This document shows, one piece after another, positions 9,105 to 17,796 of a stretch of 64,000 bases of DNA. This stretch comes from JAXDBM01 sp963709485 (GTDB taxonomy: Bacteria; Desulfobacterota; Syntrophia; Syntrophales; Fen-1087): assembly GCA_963709485.1 (NCBI GenBank), contig CAVPWE010000007.1, positions 186,001 through 250,000 on the forward strand. The letters run 5' to 3'. Below the pieces are notes generated by a model that worked only from the letters and a program-made list of their open reading frames with translations, was not told the DNA's origin and ran no database searches. The position numbers and the translations under genes were made by a program. The stretch's first letter is position 1. The number at the start of each line of letters is the position of its first letter.

Positions 9105-9755
9105 TTGGGGCAGAAGGTTAACCCGGTGGGGCTGAGATTGGGGGGCATCAAAACGTGGCAGTCGCTCTGGTACGCGGATAAGAATTACGGATCATTGCTC
9201 CACGAAGATCTTAAAATCAGGAAGTACCTCAAGAAGAAGCTTTTTCATGCAGGAATTTCAAAAATCGAGATCGAAAGGGCAGCCAGCAAGGCCAAAGTCA
9301 ACATCTATGCAGCGCGCCCCGGTATCATTATCGGCAAGAAAGGTTCTGAAATCGATAAACTCAAGAAGGATCTTGAGGGAAAGGTCACCAAAAGCGAGGT
9401 GATCATCAATATCCTGGAAGTTCGTAAACCGGAAATCGATGCACAGCTCGTTGCCGAAAACATTGCCCTCCAGCTTGAGCGGCGAGTCGCCTTCAGGCGG
9501 GCGATGAAAAAATGCGTAACCTCTGCTTTGAAGTTCGGTGCGAAGGGGATCCGGGTAAACTGCGGCGGCAGACTGGGAGGGTCTGAAATGGCGCGGTCCG
9601 AGTGGTATCGCGAGGGAAGAGTGCCTCTGCATACCTTGAGGGCGGATATCGATTGCGGTTTCACGGAGGCCCGTACCGCTTATGGTCTGATCGGAGTAAA
9701 AGTACTGATATTTCATGGAGAAGTTCTGCCCGGCAAGAAAGAGACGGATAAATAG
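9105..9755 (+). CDS. rpsC: 30S ribosomal protein S3
   Basis: 216 aa beginning MGQKVNPVGLRLG. S3 lies at the mRNA entry tunnel and has helicase activity together with S4. The KH domain GXXG signature appears as GIIIGKKGSEID, and the C-terminal domain keeps the conserved NCGGRLGGSEMARSEWYREGR region in pieces. It starts with TTG at 9105, supported by GAGGAGGTGA six to ten bases upstream and by the exact family N-terminus. Confidence 0.97.
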   Translation: MGQKVNPVGLRLGGIKTWQSLWYADKNYGSLLHEDLKIRKYLKKKLFHAGISKIEIERAASKAKVNIYAARPGIIIGKKGSEIDKLKKDLEGKVTKSEVIINILEVRKPEIDAQLVAENIALQLERRVAFRRAMKKCVTSALKFGAKGIRVNCGGRLGGSEMARSEWYREGRVPLHTLRADIDCGFTEARTAYGLIGVKVLIFHGEVLPGKKETDK

Positions 9756-9809
9756 ACGGATTTTGCATGGCAATAAAGCATATTTGGCAGAAATAGGGGT
9801 TGTTGAAGC

Positions 9810-10232
9810 ATGTTATCTCCGAAAAGGGTTAAATTCAGAAAGTTGCAGAGAGGACGCATGGGCGGCAAGGCCGTTCGTGGGAGTCAGGTGACTTTCGGTG
9901 AATACGGTTTGCAGGCAACGGAGTGTGGCTGGCTGACCGCGAGGCAGATCGAGGCCGCGCGTGTTGCCATGACCCGTCACGTCAAAAGGGGTGGTAAAAT
10001 CTGGATCCGAATCTTTCCGCATAAGTCCGTTACCAAAAAACCGGCGGAGACTCGCATGGGAAAAGGAAAAGGGGCCCCCGAAGAGTGGGTGGCCGTTGTA
10101 CGGCCCGGCGTGGTCATGTATGAAATGGAGGGCGTTTCCCGGGAGATTGCCAGGGAAGCTTTCCGGCTGGCATCGCATAAGCTGCCCATATCCACCAAGT
10201 TTCTGTCACGGGAGTTGTCTGATGAAAATTAA
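9810..10232 (+). CDS. rplP: 50S ribosomal protein L16
   Basis: 140 aa beginning MLSPKRVKFRKLQRGRM. L16 organises the A-site tRNA region of the 50S subunit. Family motifs GMGKGKGAPEEWVAVV-like (here RMGKGKGAPEEWVAVV) and ITARQIEAARVA-like (here LTARQIEAARVA) are present. Its 3' end overlaps rpmC by 11 bases. Confidence 0.97.
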   Translation: MLSPKRVKFRKLQRGRMGGKAVRGSQVTFGEYGLQATECGWLTARQIEAARVAMTRHVKRGGKIWIRIFPHKSVTKKPAETRMGKGKGAPEEWVAVVRPGVVMYEMEGVSREIAREAFRLASHKLPISTKFLSRELSDEN

Positions 10233-10419
10233 GGAGATCAAGGATATGGGTGCGGATGAACTGCGACAGAAGGCCAGGGATCTGGCTGAAGAGCTTTTCA
10301 GGCTCCGAATCCGCCATACCTCGGGGCAACTGGATTCACCGGCGACGATGGGCCGGGTACGCAAAGACATTGCCCGCATCAAGACTGTGCTCAGGCAGAA
10401 GGAGGTCGCGGGATCATAA
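10222..10419 (+). CDS. rpmC: 50S ribosomal protein L29
   Basis: 65 aa beginning MKIKEIKDMGADEL, a two-helix protein near the tunnel exit beside L23. The ATG at 10222 lies inside the end of rplP, with GGGAG upstream, and matches the family N-terminus; longer readings of this frame are noise inside rplP. The stop TAA shares a base with the rpsQ start, so L16-L29-S17 look translationally coupled. Confidence 0.96.
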   Translation: MKIKEIKDMGADELRQKARDLAEELFRLRIRHTSGQLDSPATMGRVRKDIARIKTVLRQKEVAGS

Positions 10420-10676
10420 TGGGCGAGCGAAGCAATAAAAGAACGATCAAGGCCGTGGTGGTCAGTAACAAAATGGACAAGACAATTGTCGTCCGGGCGC
10501 AGAGACTGGTGAAGCACTCGGTCTTTCATAAGTATGTACGGAATTATGTTAAATTCAAGGCTCACGATGAGAAGAATATATGCAATGTGGGCGACAAGGT
10601 ACTGATCGTTGAATCCCGACCGCTGAGCCGCGAAAAGCGCTGGCGGATGGTTGAAGTGCTGGAGAAGGCCAAATAG
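10419..10676 (+). CDS. rpsQ: 30S ribosomal protein S17
   Basis: 85 aa, primary 16S rRNA-binding protein of the 30S body. The motifs GVVVSNKMDKTIVV-like (here AVVVSNKMDKTIVV) and KFKAHDEKNICNVGD are typical. ATG overlaps the rpmC stop by one base; AAGGAGGT lies upstream within rpmC. Confidence 0.97.
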   Translation: MGERSNKRTIKAVVVSNKMDKTIVVRAQRLVKHSVFHKYVRNYVKFKAHDEKNICNVGDKVLIVESRPLSREKRWRMVEVLEKAK

Positions 10677-10719
10677 AAAATCGGGCAGAGGGGCGCTTTC
10701 GGATCTGCGGAGTTGACAT

Positions 10720-11088
10720 ATGATTCAGATGCAAACGGTTTTGAACGTGGCGGACAATTCGGGTGCGAAAAAAGTCGCCTGCGTTAAAGTTCTGGGCGGA
10801 TCCAAAAGAAGATACGCCGGTGTGGGCGATGTTATCGTCGTTTCAGTGAAAGAGGCCATCCCGAACTCCAAGGTTAAAAAAGGGGATGTCATGAAGGCTG
10901 TCATCGTGCGAACCGCCAAGGGAACAAGAAGGCCGGACGGCTCGTTTTTAAAATTTGACGACAATTCCGCCGTGCTGATCAACAATCAACTGGAACCTGT
11001 GGGAACGAGGATATTCGGGCCGGTTGCGCGGGAATTGCGGGCAAAGCAGTTTATGAAAATCATTTCCCTGGCGCCGGAGGTTTTGTAG
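10720..11088 (+). CDS. rplN: 50S ribosomal protein L14
   Basis: 122 aa, the invariant L14 length, beginning MIQMQTVLNVADNSGAKK. L14 binds 23S rRNA at the subunit interface and contacts 16S rRNA. ATG at 10720; the intergenic gap to rpsQ is 43 bp without a visible structure. Confidence 0.98.
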   Translation: MIQMQTVLNVADNSGAKKVACVKVLGGSKRRYAGVGDVIVVSVKEAIPNSKVKKGDVMKAVIVRTAKGTRRPDGSFLKFDDNSAVLINNQLEPVGTRIFGPVARELRAKQFMKIISLAPEVL

Positions 11089-11134
11089 GTTACGGAATCC
11101 GGGGCACAAGGACAAAGCAGGCAGGGATTGAAAT

Positions 11135-11455
11135 ATGCAACATTACAGATTGAAAAAAGGGGACATGGTGAAGGTTGAGGCCGGCAAGGAAAAGGGAAAA
11201 ACCGGCAAGATCATGAAAATCATCGGTGAAGACGGCAAATTGATCATCGAGAAGGTGAACTTTGTCAAGAAACATCAGAAGCCCGATGCGAAAGGCAAGG
11301 GAGGGATTGTGGAGAAAGAAGGCCCTCTGCGAATGTCAAACGTGATGTTCCTCTGCAGCAAATGCGACAGAGGCGTCAAAGTGGGTTACAAGATCCTGGA
11401 TGACGGCAAGAAGGTCCGCATCTGTAAAAAATGTCAGGAAATACTGGACGCATGA
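11135..11455 (+). CDS. rplX: 50S ribosomal protein L24
   Basis: 106 aa with an N-terminal KOW motif (KGDMVKVEAGKEKGKTGKI). L24 initiates 50S assembly near the tunnel exit. The C-terminal part holds two CxxC-like pairs (CSKCDRG and CKKCQEIL), a zinc-ribbon-like extension seen in many L24 proteins. The stop overlaps an upstream candidate start of rplE. Confidence 0.96.
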   Translation: MQHYRLKKGDMVKVEAGKEKGKTGKIMKIIGEDGKLIIEKVNFVKKHQKPDAKGKGGIVEKEGPLRMSNVMFLCSKCDRGVKVGYKILDDGKKVRICKKCQEILDA

Positions 11456-11469
11456 TACAGGTCGAGAAA

Positions 11470-12009
11470 ATGGCAAGACTCAAAGATTATTATAATAAGG
11501 AAGTAACGCCCGCTTTAATCCAGTTTTTTCATTATAAGAATCGCATGGAGGTTCCGAGACTCGAAAAAATCGTCATCAACATGGGACTCGGCGAGGCGAT
11601 TCAAAACATCAAAATTCTGGACAGCGCGGTTCAGGAATTATCCCTGATAACGGGACAGAAGCCGGTTATCACGAAGGCAAGGCGGTCCATTGCAACATTC
11701 AAGCTTCGCCAGGGGATGTCGATCGGATGCTCGGTGACGCTCCGGAAGGAGCGAATGTATGAGTTTTTTGATCGACTGGTAAATGTCAATCTGCCGAGGG
11801 TTCGTGATTTCAGGGGGATTTCGCCGAAATCCTTTGACGGACGAGGAAATTTTGCGCTGGGCTTGAAGGAACAGATCATCTTTCCGGAGATCGATTATGA
11901 CAAGATTGATAAAGTCAGGGGGATGAACATCGTTATTGTGACAACCGCAAAAACGGATGACGAGGCACGTCAACTGTTGAAGCTCATGGGTGTGCCATTC
12001 AGGAACTAG
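11470..12009 (+). CDS. rplE: 50S ribosomal protein L5
   Basis: L5 binds 5S rRNA and contacts S13 across the subunit interface. From the ATG at 11470 the product is 179 aa, exactly the family length, beginning MARLKDYYNKEVTP. An alternative ATG at 11452 overlaps the rplX stop in the ATGA arrangement and would add six residues; translational coupling could favour it, so the start is uncertain by six codons. The segment IVINMGLGEA is the conserved strand-loop. Confidence 0.95.
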   Translation: MARLKDYYNKEVTPALIQFFHYKNRMEVPRLEKIVINMGLGEAIQNIKILDSAVQELSLITGQKPVITKARRSIATFKLRQGMSIGCSVTLRKERMYEFFDRLVNVNLPRVRDFRGISPKSFDGRGNFALGLKEQIIFPEIDYDKIDKVRGMNIVIVTTAKTDDEARQLLKLMGVPFRN

Positions 12010-12053
12010 AAATTCGCAGGATGCAGACACGGTAAACTTCCGGAGGCGTGGTA

Positions 12054-12239
12054 GTGGCAAAAAAATCATTAATCGCAAAAACAAAGAGAACTGCTAAGTT
12101 TTCAGTCCGCGCATATAATCGTTGCCCGATTTGCGGCAGGCCGAGGGCTTATTACCGGAAATTTGACATGTGCAGGATCTGCCTGAGAAATCTTTCCCTC
12201 AAGGGTGAGATACCGGGTGTCGTAAAATCGAGCTGGTAG
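12054..12239 (+). CDS. rpsN: 30S ribosomal protein S14, zinc-binding type
   Basis: 61 aa, the short zinc-containing S14. Four cysteines in two CxxC pairs (CPICGRP and CRICLR) form the zinc site. GTG start at 12054 preceded by CGGAGG eight bases upstream; an earlier in-frame GTG at 12048 overlaps that site. The zinc form implies the cell normally relies on zinc-dependent ribosomal paralogues, as do S4 and L36 here. Confidence 0.96.
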   Translation: MAKKSLIAKTKRTAKFSVRAYNRCPICGRPRAYYRKFDMCRICLRNLSLKGEIPGVVKSSW

Positions 12240-12261
12240 GAAGAAGATCAAGGAGTCGTTT

Positions 12262-12663
12262 ATGGGGATGACCGATCCGATCGCGGACATGCTAACCAGA
12301 ATCAGGAATGCGAATCGTGGACGCTTCAAGAGCGCCGATGTTTCCATGTCCCGCATGAATGTCAGTATCGCCGATGTATTGAAAAAAGCGGGTTACATCA
12401 GCGGTTATGACACCAAGAAAGAGGATGGCGGCCGCGAAACACTGCGGATTTATCTGAAATATCATGATGGAAAGCAATCCATCATCACGGACATCCAGAG
12501 AGTCAGCAGGCCGGGACGCCGCGTCTATGTGAAAGGTGAGAAAATTCCAAGGGTTTTGAACGGTTATGGAACGGCAATCCTTTCTACGTCAAGGGGAATA
12601 GTAACGGACAAAGAGGCCAGGGAGCTGAATATCGGCGGTGAGATCCTCTGCAATGTCTGGTAG
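12262..12663 (+). CDS. rpsH: 30S ribosomal protein S8
   Basis: 133 aa beginning MGMTDPIADMLTRIRNA. S8 binds helix 21 of 16S rRNA and in E. coli is the translational repressor of the spc operon. The C-terminal STSRGIVTDKEARE signature is present. A second in-frame ATG two codons downstream (12268) is an alternative start. Confidence 0.97.
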   Translation: MGMTDPIADMLTRIRNANRGRFKSADVSMSRMNVSIADVLKKAGYISGYDTKKEDGGRETLRIYLKYHDGKQSIITDIQRVSRPGRRVYVKGEKIPRVLNGYGTAILSTSRGIVTDKEARELNIGGEILCNVW

Positions 12664-12702
12664 ATGAATGGATTGAGAATATAGGTCGAATGGGAGTCGT
12701 TC

Positions 12703-13242
12703 ATGTCAAGGATCGGTAGAAAACCCGTATCGGTGCCGGCCGGGGTCAAGATTGTTCAGGATCAGGAGAGCCTCAGGGTTGAGGGACCCAAGGGGAAACT
12801 TTCCATGGAAGTTCCGCCGGAAATCGAGGTGGCGCTGGATCAGAAATCCGTAACGGTCAACAGACTGTCCGACAGCAGAAAGGCAAGATCCTATCATGGG
12901 CTGGTGAGAACCCTGGTCGGCAACATGATTACGGGAGTCAGCACGGGTTTTGAAAAGGGTCTGGAACTCTCCGGCGTCGGCTATCGGGCGGAAGCGAGCA
13001 ACGATCGGCTTCGACTGGTGATCGGTTATTCAAGCCCGGTGGAATACGTCATCCCAAAGGGGATTGCCGTTAAGGTTGACAAGCTTGTGAATATCGTTGT
13101 TTCCGGCATTGACAAGCAGCTTGTCGGTCGCGTCGCTGCGGAAATCAGGGCACTGAAAAAACCGGAGCCCTACAAAGGCAAGGGGATTAAATATGCGGGT
13201 GAGCATGTAAGACGGAAAGTCGGCAAATCCGTTGGAAGCTGA
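12703..13242 (+). CDS. rplF: 50S ribosomal protein L6
   Basis: 179 aa with the two L6 repeats and the C-terminal signature PEPYKGKGIKY. L6 sits near the factor-binding site by the sarcin-ricin loop. ATG at 12703 (MSRIGRKPVSVPAGV), with GGGAGTC upstream. Confidence 0.97.
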   Translation: MSRIGRKPVSVPAGVKIVQDQESLRVEGPKGKLSMEVPPEIEVALDQKSVTVNRLSDSRKARSYHGLVRTLVGNMITGVSTGFEKGLELSGVGYRAEASNDRLRLVIGYSSPVEYVIPKGIAVKVDKLVNIVVSGIDKQLVGRVAAEIRALKKPEPYKGKGIKYAGEHVRRKVGKSVGS

Positions 13243-13285
13243 TATTTAATGTTGAAGTCGTCAGGCTGTTTGAAAGGGTAGGGCA

Positions 13286-13651
13286 TTGGCATCAAAGAAG
13301 ATAGAAAAGATCAGAGCGAAGCGAAAAGCAAGGGTCAGAGCGAAGATTTTCGGAACAGAAGCGAAACCGAGGCTGTCGGTGTTCCGGAGCGGCCTTCATA
13401 TCTATGTGCAGGCCATTGCCGATGACATGCAAAGGACGATCGCCGAGGCTTCCACGCTGAGCCAGGAATTAAGAGGAAGCCTGGAGCGGTTGAAAAAGGT
13501 GGATCAGGCCAAGGAAGTCGGCAAACTCGTTTCCAAGCGTTTGCAGGCCATGGGTATTTCGCAGGTGGTCTTCGACCGGGGGAGTTTTCTCTATCATGGA
13601 CGCGTCCGTGCGCTGGCAGAGGCTGTTCGCGAGGCGGGTTTGAAATTTTAG
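13286..13651 (+). CDS. rplR: 50S ribosomal protein L18
   Basis: 121 aa; with L5 and L25 it carries 5S rRNA. Sequence from MASKKIEKIRAKRKARVRAK to FDRGSFLYHGRVRALAEAVRE fits the family. The start is TTG at 13286, preceded by AAGGGTAGGG; no in-frame ATG or GTG nearby gives the conserved N-terminus. Confidence 0.96.
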   Translation: MASKKIEKIRAKRKARVRAKIFGTEAKPRLSVFRSGLHIYVQAIADDMQRTIAEASTLSQELRGSLERLKKVDQAKEVGKLVSKRLQAMGISQVVFDRGSFLYHGRVRALAEAVREAGLKF

Positions 13652-13682
13652 TCGGCTGAAACATCAGTGTGTCTATTTTGCG

Positions 13683-14201
13683 ATGGCACAGGGGTTGAAT
13701 GGGGAATTTATGGAAGAATTGGAACTTCTTGACAGAGTGATTGCGATCAACAGGACGGCCAAGGTCGTTAAGGGGGGAAGGCGCTTCAGATTCAGCGCCG
13801 TTGTCGTTGTGGGGGATGGTCATGGTTCTGTCGGCGCAGGCCTGGGGAAAGCTCATGAGGTTCCGGAAGCGATCAGGAAGGGGACGGAGCAGGCAAAAAA
13901 AAACATGACCCAGGTAGCCGTTGTGAACAGAACCATTCCCTACGAAGTGATCGGACACTACGGCGCCGGCAAGGTTCTTTTGAAACCGGCATCCGAAGGG
14001 ACCGGCCTGATCGCCGGCGGTGCGGTTCGGGCAGTGCTGGAGGTGGCGGGCGTTCACAATATCCTGACCAAATGTCTTGGTTCGCACAACCCGCACAACC
14101 TGGTTAAAGCAACCATTGACGGTCTTTGCAGATTGAAGAATCCGGATCTGATCTTAACACTTAGGGGGAAGCGAACCGCGGAAGTTCCGCTCTCCTCGTA
14201 A
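13683..14201 (+). CDS. rpsE: 30S ribosomal protein S5
   Basis: 172 aa from ATG 13683. S5 works with S4 in decoding accuracy. The double-stranded RNA-binding domain (KVVKGGRRFRFSAVVVVGDG) and the C-terminal domain HNPHNLVKATIDGL are intact. The ATG at 13683 has no clear Shine-Dalgarno; the in-frame ATG at 13710 has GGGGA just upstream and would remove nine residues, so the true start may be the downstream one. Confidence 0.95.
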   Translation: MAQGLNGEFMEELELLDRVIAINRTAKVVKGGRRFRFSAVVVVGDGHGSVGAGLGKAHEVPEAIRKGTEQAKKNMTQVAVVNRTIPYEVIGHYGAGKVLLKPASEGTGLIAGGAVRAVLEVAGVHNILTKCLGSHNPHNLVKATIDGLCRLKNPDLILTLRGKRTAEVPLSS

Positions 14202-14212
14202 AGGGGTCGTTT

Positions 14213-14410
14213 GTGCAGAAGAAAATCAAGATAACACTTGTTCGAAGCTACATTGGCAAGCCGGAGGCGCAGCGGAAGGTTCTTGTCGGCATGGGACTCT
14301 GCAAACTGAATCGGTCTGTAGTGCTCCATGATACTCCCGAAATTCGGGGAATGGTCAGGAAAGTCAGTCATCTGGTTTCCATGGAGGAGGTCGAGGGGAA
14401 GGAAATATGA
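14213..14410 (+). CDS. rpmD: 50S ribosomal protein L30
   Basis: 65 aa small alpha/beta protein. Sequence KIKITLVRSYIGKPEAQRK and the HDTPEIRGMVRKVSHLV segment are typical. GTG start at 14213 with AAGGGG seven bases upstream. Overlaps rplO by four bases (ATGA). Confidence 0.95.
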   Translation: MQKKIKITLVRSYIGKPEAQRKVLVGMGLCKLNRSVVLHDTPEIRGMVRKVSHLVSMEEVEGKEI

Positions 14411-14850
14411 ATCTCAGCTCATTAAAACCCCCCGCAGGCTCACGGAAAAAGCGGAAAAGAGTGGGACGAGGCGACGGATCGGGTCACGGTGGTACATCCT
14501 GCAAGGGCGCCAAAGGACAGAAGGCCCGCTCCGGGGGCAGTGTCGGGCGCGGGTTTGAAGGCGGACAGATGCCCCTGGCCAGAAGATTGCCCAAACGCGG
14601 CTTCCGCAACACCTTCCGGAAAGAAATCATGGCCGTCAATATCGAACAATTGAATAGATTTCCTGAAGGTTCGGTCATTGATGAACCCAGTCTTATCCAG
14701 GCCGGTTTGGTCAAGCGAAAATGCGACGGCATCAAGATTCTGGGAAAGGGTGACCTGAATTATCCCCTCTCGCTGAAGGTGCGCATGATCAGCCGCAGCG
14801 CCAGAATCAAAGTCGAGGCTGCCGGCGGTTCGATAATAGAGGTTGTCTGA
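14407..14850 (+). CDS. rplO: 50S ribosomal protein L15
   Basis: 147 aa. Glycine- and basic-rich N-terminal tail (KRVGRGDGSGHGGTSCKGAKG) that threads into 23S rRNA, then the compact C-terminal domain ending VEAAGGSIIEVV. ATGA overlap with rpmD; stop just before secY. Confidence 0.96.
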   Translation: MNLSSLKPPAGSRKKRKRVGRGDGSGHGGTSCKGAKGQKARSGGSVGRGFEGGQMPLARRLPKRGFRNTFRKEIMAVNIEQLNRFPEGSVIDEPSLIQAGLVKRKCDGIKILGKGDLNYPLSLKVRMISRSARIKVEAAGGSIIEVV

Positions 14851-14851
14851 T

Positions 14852-16159
14852 TTGTTAGACGGCTTAAAAAATATTTCAAAGATACCCGAACTTCAGAAAC
14901 GGATCCTATACACCTTTCTGTTGCTCATTGTTTACAGGATCGGGGCGCATGTTCCCACACCGGGAATTGATACGGTCGCCCTGGCGGCGTTCTTTGCACA
15001 GGCGAAGGGATCATTGCTCGGCCTCTTCGACATGTTCGCAGGCGGTGCCTTGAGCAATCTGTCTGTTTTCGCCCTGGGGATCATGCCCTATATCAGCGCA
15101 TCCATTATCCTCCAGTTGCTGACGGTGGCTTTTCCCTATCTGGAAAAATTGTCCAAGGAAGGGGATGCCGGCAGAAGGAAAATCACCCAGTATACGCGAT
15201 ATGGCACAGTGATCCTGAGCGTCATCCAAGGGTTCGGGATTGCCATTGGACTGGAAAACATGGCGGGTCCGACCGGCGTATCCATCGTGATCGAACCCGG
15301 CTGGAGTTTCCGCCTGATGACGGTCATTACACTCACCGCCGGGACGTCCTTTATCATGTGGCTTGGGGAGCAGATCACTGAAAAGGGCATCGGCAACGGA
15401 ATCTCGCTGATCATTTTTGCCGGCATCGTCTGCCGGGCGCCCGCAGCCATTCTGAGCACCTTCAGCCTCATGTCGACCGGTGAAATGGGCATATTTTTCG
15501 TCCTGTTTCTCATCATCATGATGCTGGCGGTGGTGGCGGTCATTGTCTTTGTTGAAAGCGGACAAAGGCGAATCCCGGTTCAGTATGCCAAACGGATTGT
15601 GGGGAGAAAGATGTATGGCGGACAATCGACGCACCTTCCCCTGAAAGTGAACACAGCAGGGGTCATTCCGCCGATTTTCGCCTCTTCGATCATCATGTTT
15701 CCGGCGACCATCGCCAACTTCATACCGCATCCCTGGATGAAGACGCTGGCCGATGCGCTGGTTCCGGGAAGAGTCGGTTATGAGTTGCTGTACATAGCGT
15801 TCATCGTCTTCTTCTGCTATTTTTATACGGCGGTTACCTTCAACCCGGTGGACGTTGCGGATAATATGAAGAAGTACGGCGGTTATGTGCCTGGTATCCG
15901 TCCCGGTAAAAAGACGGCCGATTATATCGATGACGTCCTCACCAGACTGACCTTCAGCGGGGCGATCTATGTATCGGCGGTTTGTGTGCTTCCCAGCATT
16001 TTGATCAGCTATTACAATGTGCCCTTCTACTTCGGCGGGACGGCCCTTCTCATTGTGGTCGGCGTGGCTCTTGATACGGCCGGTCAAATTGAAACGCATC
16101 TGCTGACCCGTCAATATGAGGGCTTCATGAAGAAAGGACGTATTGCAAAAAGGCGCTGA
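14852..16159 (+). CDS. secY: Protein translocase subunit SecY
   Basis: Channel-forming subunit of the SecYEG translocon; ten membrane segments are evident. From the TTG at 14852 the product is 435 aa. I prefer this start because TAGAGG lies at the right distance; the in-frame TTG at 14843 overlaps rplO and would add three residues. Conserved features include YRIGAHVPTPGID in the first segment, the TM2 signature around FALGIMPYISASIILQLL and GQxTHLPLKVNxAGVIPPIFAS in the middle. adk, which usually follows secY, is not here; map comes next after 32 bp. Confidence 0.97.
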   Translation: MLDGLKNISKIPELQKRILYTFLLLIVYRIGAHVPTPGIDTVALAAFFAQAKGSLLGLFDMFAGGALSNLSVFALGIMPYISASIILQLLTVAFPYLEKLSKEGDAGRRKITQYTRYGTVILSVIQGFGIAIGLENMAGPTGVSIVIEPGWSFRLMTVITLTAGTSFIMWLGEQITEKGIGNGISLIIFAGIVCRAPAAILSTFSLMSTGEMGIFFVLFLIIMMLAVVAVIVFVESGQRRIPVQYAKRIVGRKMYGGQSTHLPLKVNTAGVIPPIFASSIIMFPATIANFIPHPWMKTLADALVPGRVGYELLYIAFIVFFCYFYTAVTFNPVDVADNMKKYGGYVPGIRPGKKTADYIDDVLTRLTFSGAIYVSAVCVLPSILISYYNVPFYFGGTALLIVVGVALDTAGQIETHLLTRQYEGFMKKGRIAKRR

Positions 16160-16191
16160 CGGGAAGGGCAGATTCATAAGACAGAGTCGGC

Positions 16192-16944
16192 ATGATGGTC
16201 ATCCTGAAACGACCGGATGAAATCGAGAAGATGAGGGTCAGCAACAGCATTGTTGCGGAAATTCTCTCGGCGCTGAAGGAAAAGACGAAGCCGGGCGTCA
16301 CGACCATTGAACTGGATCGCTACTCCGAGGATTTAGCCAGGAAAAAGGGGGCCAAACCAGCCTTCAAAGGTTATCGGGGATATCCGTTCGCTCTTTGCAC
16401 CTCCGTTAATTCAGAGGTCGTGCACGGCATGCCGTCCAACCGGATTCTGAAAGCCGGGGACATCCTGAGCATAGATTTCGGAGTTCGGTATAAAGGTTAC
16501 TGCGGGGATGCCGCCATTACGGTGCCCGTCGGTGACATTTCCGAAGAAGCCGGGAAGCTGTTGCAGATAACCGAGCAGAGCCTTTATGATGGCATTCAGC
16601 AGGCCAGGACCGGAAACCGCCTCGGTGATATTTCGTCGGGGGTTCAGCGTTGTGCAGAGGCTGCCGGCTTTTCCGTGGTCAGGGATTTTGGCGGTCACGG
16701 CATCGGGAAGAACCTCCATGAGGAACCGCACGTTCCCAACTATGGCGTTGGCGGCAGAGGGATCGAGTTAAAAAGCGGGATGGTGATTGCGGTCGAACCC
16801 ATGGTGAACGCGGGTACTTATAAAGTCAAAATCCTGGAAAATGGCTGGACGGTCGTAACACAAGATGGTCGGTTATCCGCCCATTTCGAGCATACCATAG
16901 CGATCACGGAACAGGGTCCGGTTATCCTGAGTTTGAATCATTAA
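16192..16944 (+). CDS. map: Methionine aminopeptidase, type I
   Basis: Removes the initiator methionine from nascent proteins. 250 aa pita-bread fold. The five metal ligands are visible: two Asp in LSIDFG and YCGDAA, His in GGHGIG, Glu in VIAVEPM and Glu in FEHTIAIT; the substrate His is in NLHEEP. ATG at 16192, with a second ATG three bases on that could equally be used. It has no N-terminal zinc-finger extension, so this is the short bacterial type Ia form. Confidence 0.96.
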   Translation: MMVILKRPDEIEKMRVSNSIVAEILSALKEKTKPGVTTIELDRYSEDLARKKGAKPAFKGYRGYPFALCTSVNSEVVHGMPSNRILKAGDILSIDFGVRYKGYCGDAAITVPVGDISEEAGKLLQITEQSLYDGIQQARTGNRLGDISSGVQRCAEAAGFSVVRDFGGHGIGKNLHEEPHVPNYGVGGRGIELKSGMVIAVEPMVNAGTYKVKILENGWTVVTQDGRLSAHFEHTIAITEQGPVILSLNH

Positions 16945-16962
16945 ACAAAGCGGGATGCGTTT

Positions 16963-17181
16963 ATGCCGAAAGAGGAACCCATAGAGGTTGAGGGTCGCGT
17001 CATTGAGCCGTTGCCCAATGCCATGTTCCGCGTTGAGCTGGAAAACGGGCATCGCGTTCTTGCGCACATTTCCGGTAAGATGCGGATGCACTTCATCAAG
17101 ATTCTCCCGGGAGACAAAGTAACGGTTGAGCTGTCTCCCTACGATCTGACCCGCGGAAGGATTGTTTACAGGACGAAATAG
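16963..17181 (+). CDS. infA: Translation initiation factor IF-1
   Basis: 72 aa OB-fold protein, the standard size, that blocks the A site during initiation. MPKEEPIEVEGRVIEPLPNAMF and the end LTRGRIVYRTK are diagnostic. Nineteen bases after map. Confidence 0.97.
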   Translation: MPKEEPIEVEGRVIEPLPNAMFRVELENGHRVLAHISGKMRMHFIKILPGDKVTVELSPYDLTRGRIVYRTK

Positions 17182-17258
17182 CATGATTCCCGGCCCCGGA
17201 GAGTCCTTTCAACGAACAGCGGAAAGGGCTGATGGAGGGCCGAAAAGGAGTGAATACC

Positions 17259-17372
17259 GTGAAAGTAAGGTCTTCTGTCAAAAAGATATGCGATAAATGC
17301 AAGATCGTCAAGCGACGGGGTGTGTTGCGCGTGATTTGTGAGAATCCTAAGCACAAACAGCGTCAGGGATAA
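17259..17372 (+). CDS. rpmJ: 50S ribosomal protein L36, zinc type
   Basis: 37 aa, read directly from the sequence because it is too short for most gene callers. MKVRSSVKKICDKCKIVKRR followed by GVLRVICENPKHKQRQG. Cys-Cys-Cys-His zinc site is complete. GTG start at 17259 with AAAAGGAGTG upstream. It lies between infA and rpsM as in most bacteria. Confidence 0.96.
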   Translation: MKVRSSVKKICDKCKIVKRRGVLRVICENPKHKQRQG

Positions 17373-17402
17373 GAGCGGGTATTATTATCAGGAGGTTGGC
17401 AG

Positions 17403-17771
17403 GTGGCAAGAATTGCAGGCGTGGATTTACCCAAGAACAAGCGAATGGAGATTGCCTTAACCTATATCTACGGGATCGGGCGTTCCAAAGCCAAAGAGAT
17501 CCTCGAGAAGGCGGGTGTCCCGCTTGAGACAAAGACGGATAACCTGGCAGATTCTGAGATTACCTCCATAAGAAACATCATCGACAAGGAACACAAAGTT
17601 GAGGGGGATTTGCGGCGGGAAATATCCATGTCCTTGAAGCGCTTGATGGATATCGGAACCTACCGGGGACTGCGGCATCGCAAAGGCCTTCCGGTCAGGG
17701 GACAGAGGACCAGCACGAACGCACGGACGAGAAAAGGTCCGCGGCGATCCATTGCGGGGAAAAAGAAGTAA
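17403..17771 (+). CDS. rpsM: 30S ribosomal protein S13
   Basis: 122 aa, head protein that contacts the P-site tRNA and bridges to L5. MARIAGVDLPKNKRMEIALT, IYGIGR and the basic tail PVRGQRTSTNARTRKGPRR are typical. GTG start at 17403 with AGGAGGTTGGCAG upstream. First gene of the alpha-type cluster. Confidence 0.97.
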   Translation: MARIAGVDLPKNKRMEIALTYIYGIGRSKAKEILEKAGVPLETKTDNLADSEITSIRNIIDKEHKVEGDLRREISMSLKRLMDIGTYRGLRHRKGLPVRGQRTSTNARTRKGPRRSIAGKKK

Positions 17772-17796
17772 CGGCTTATAGCAATCCGGAGGAGTA

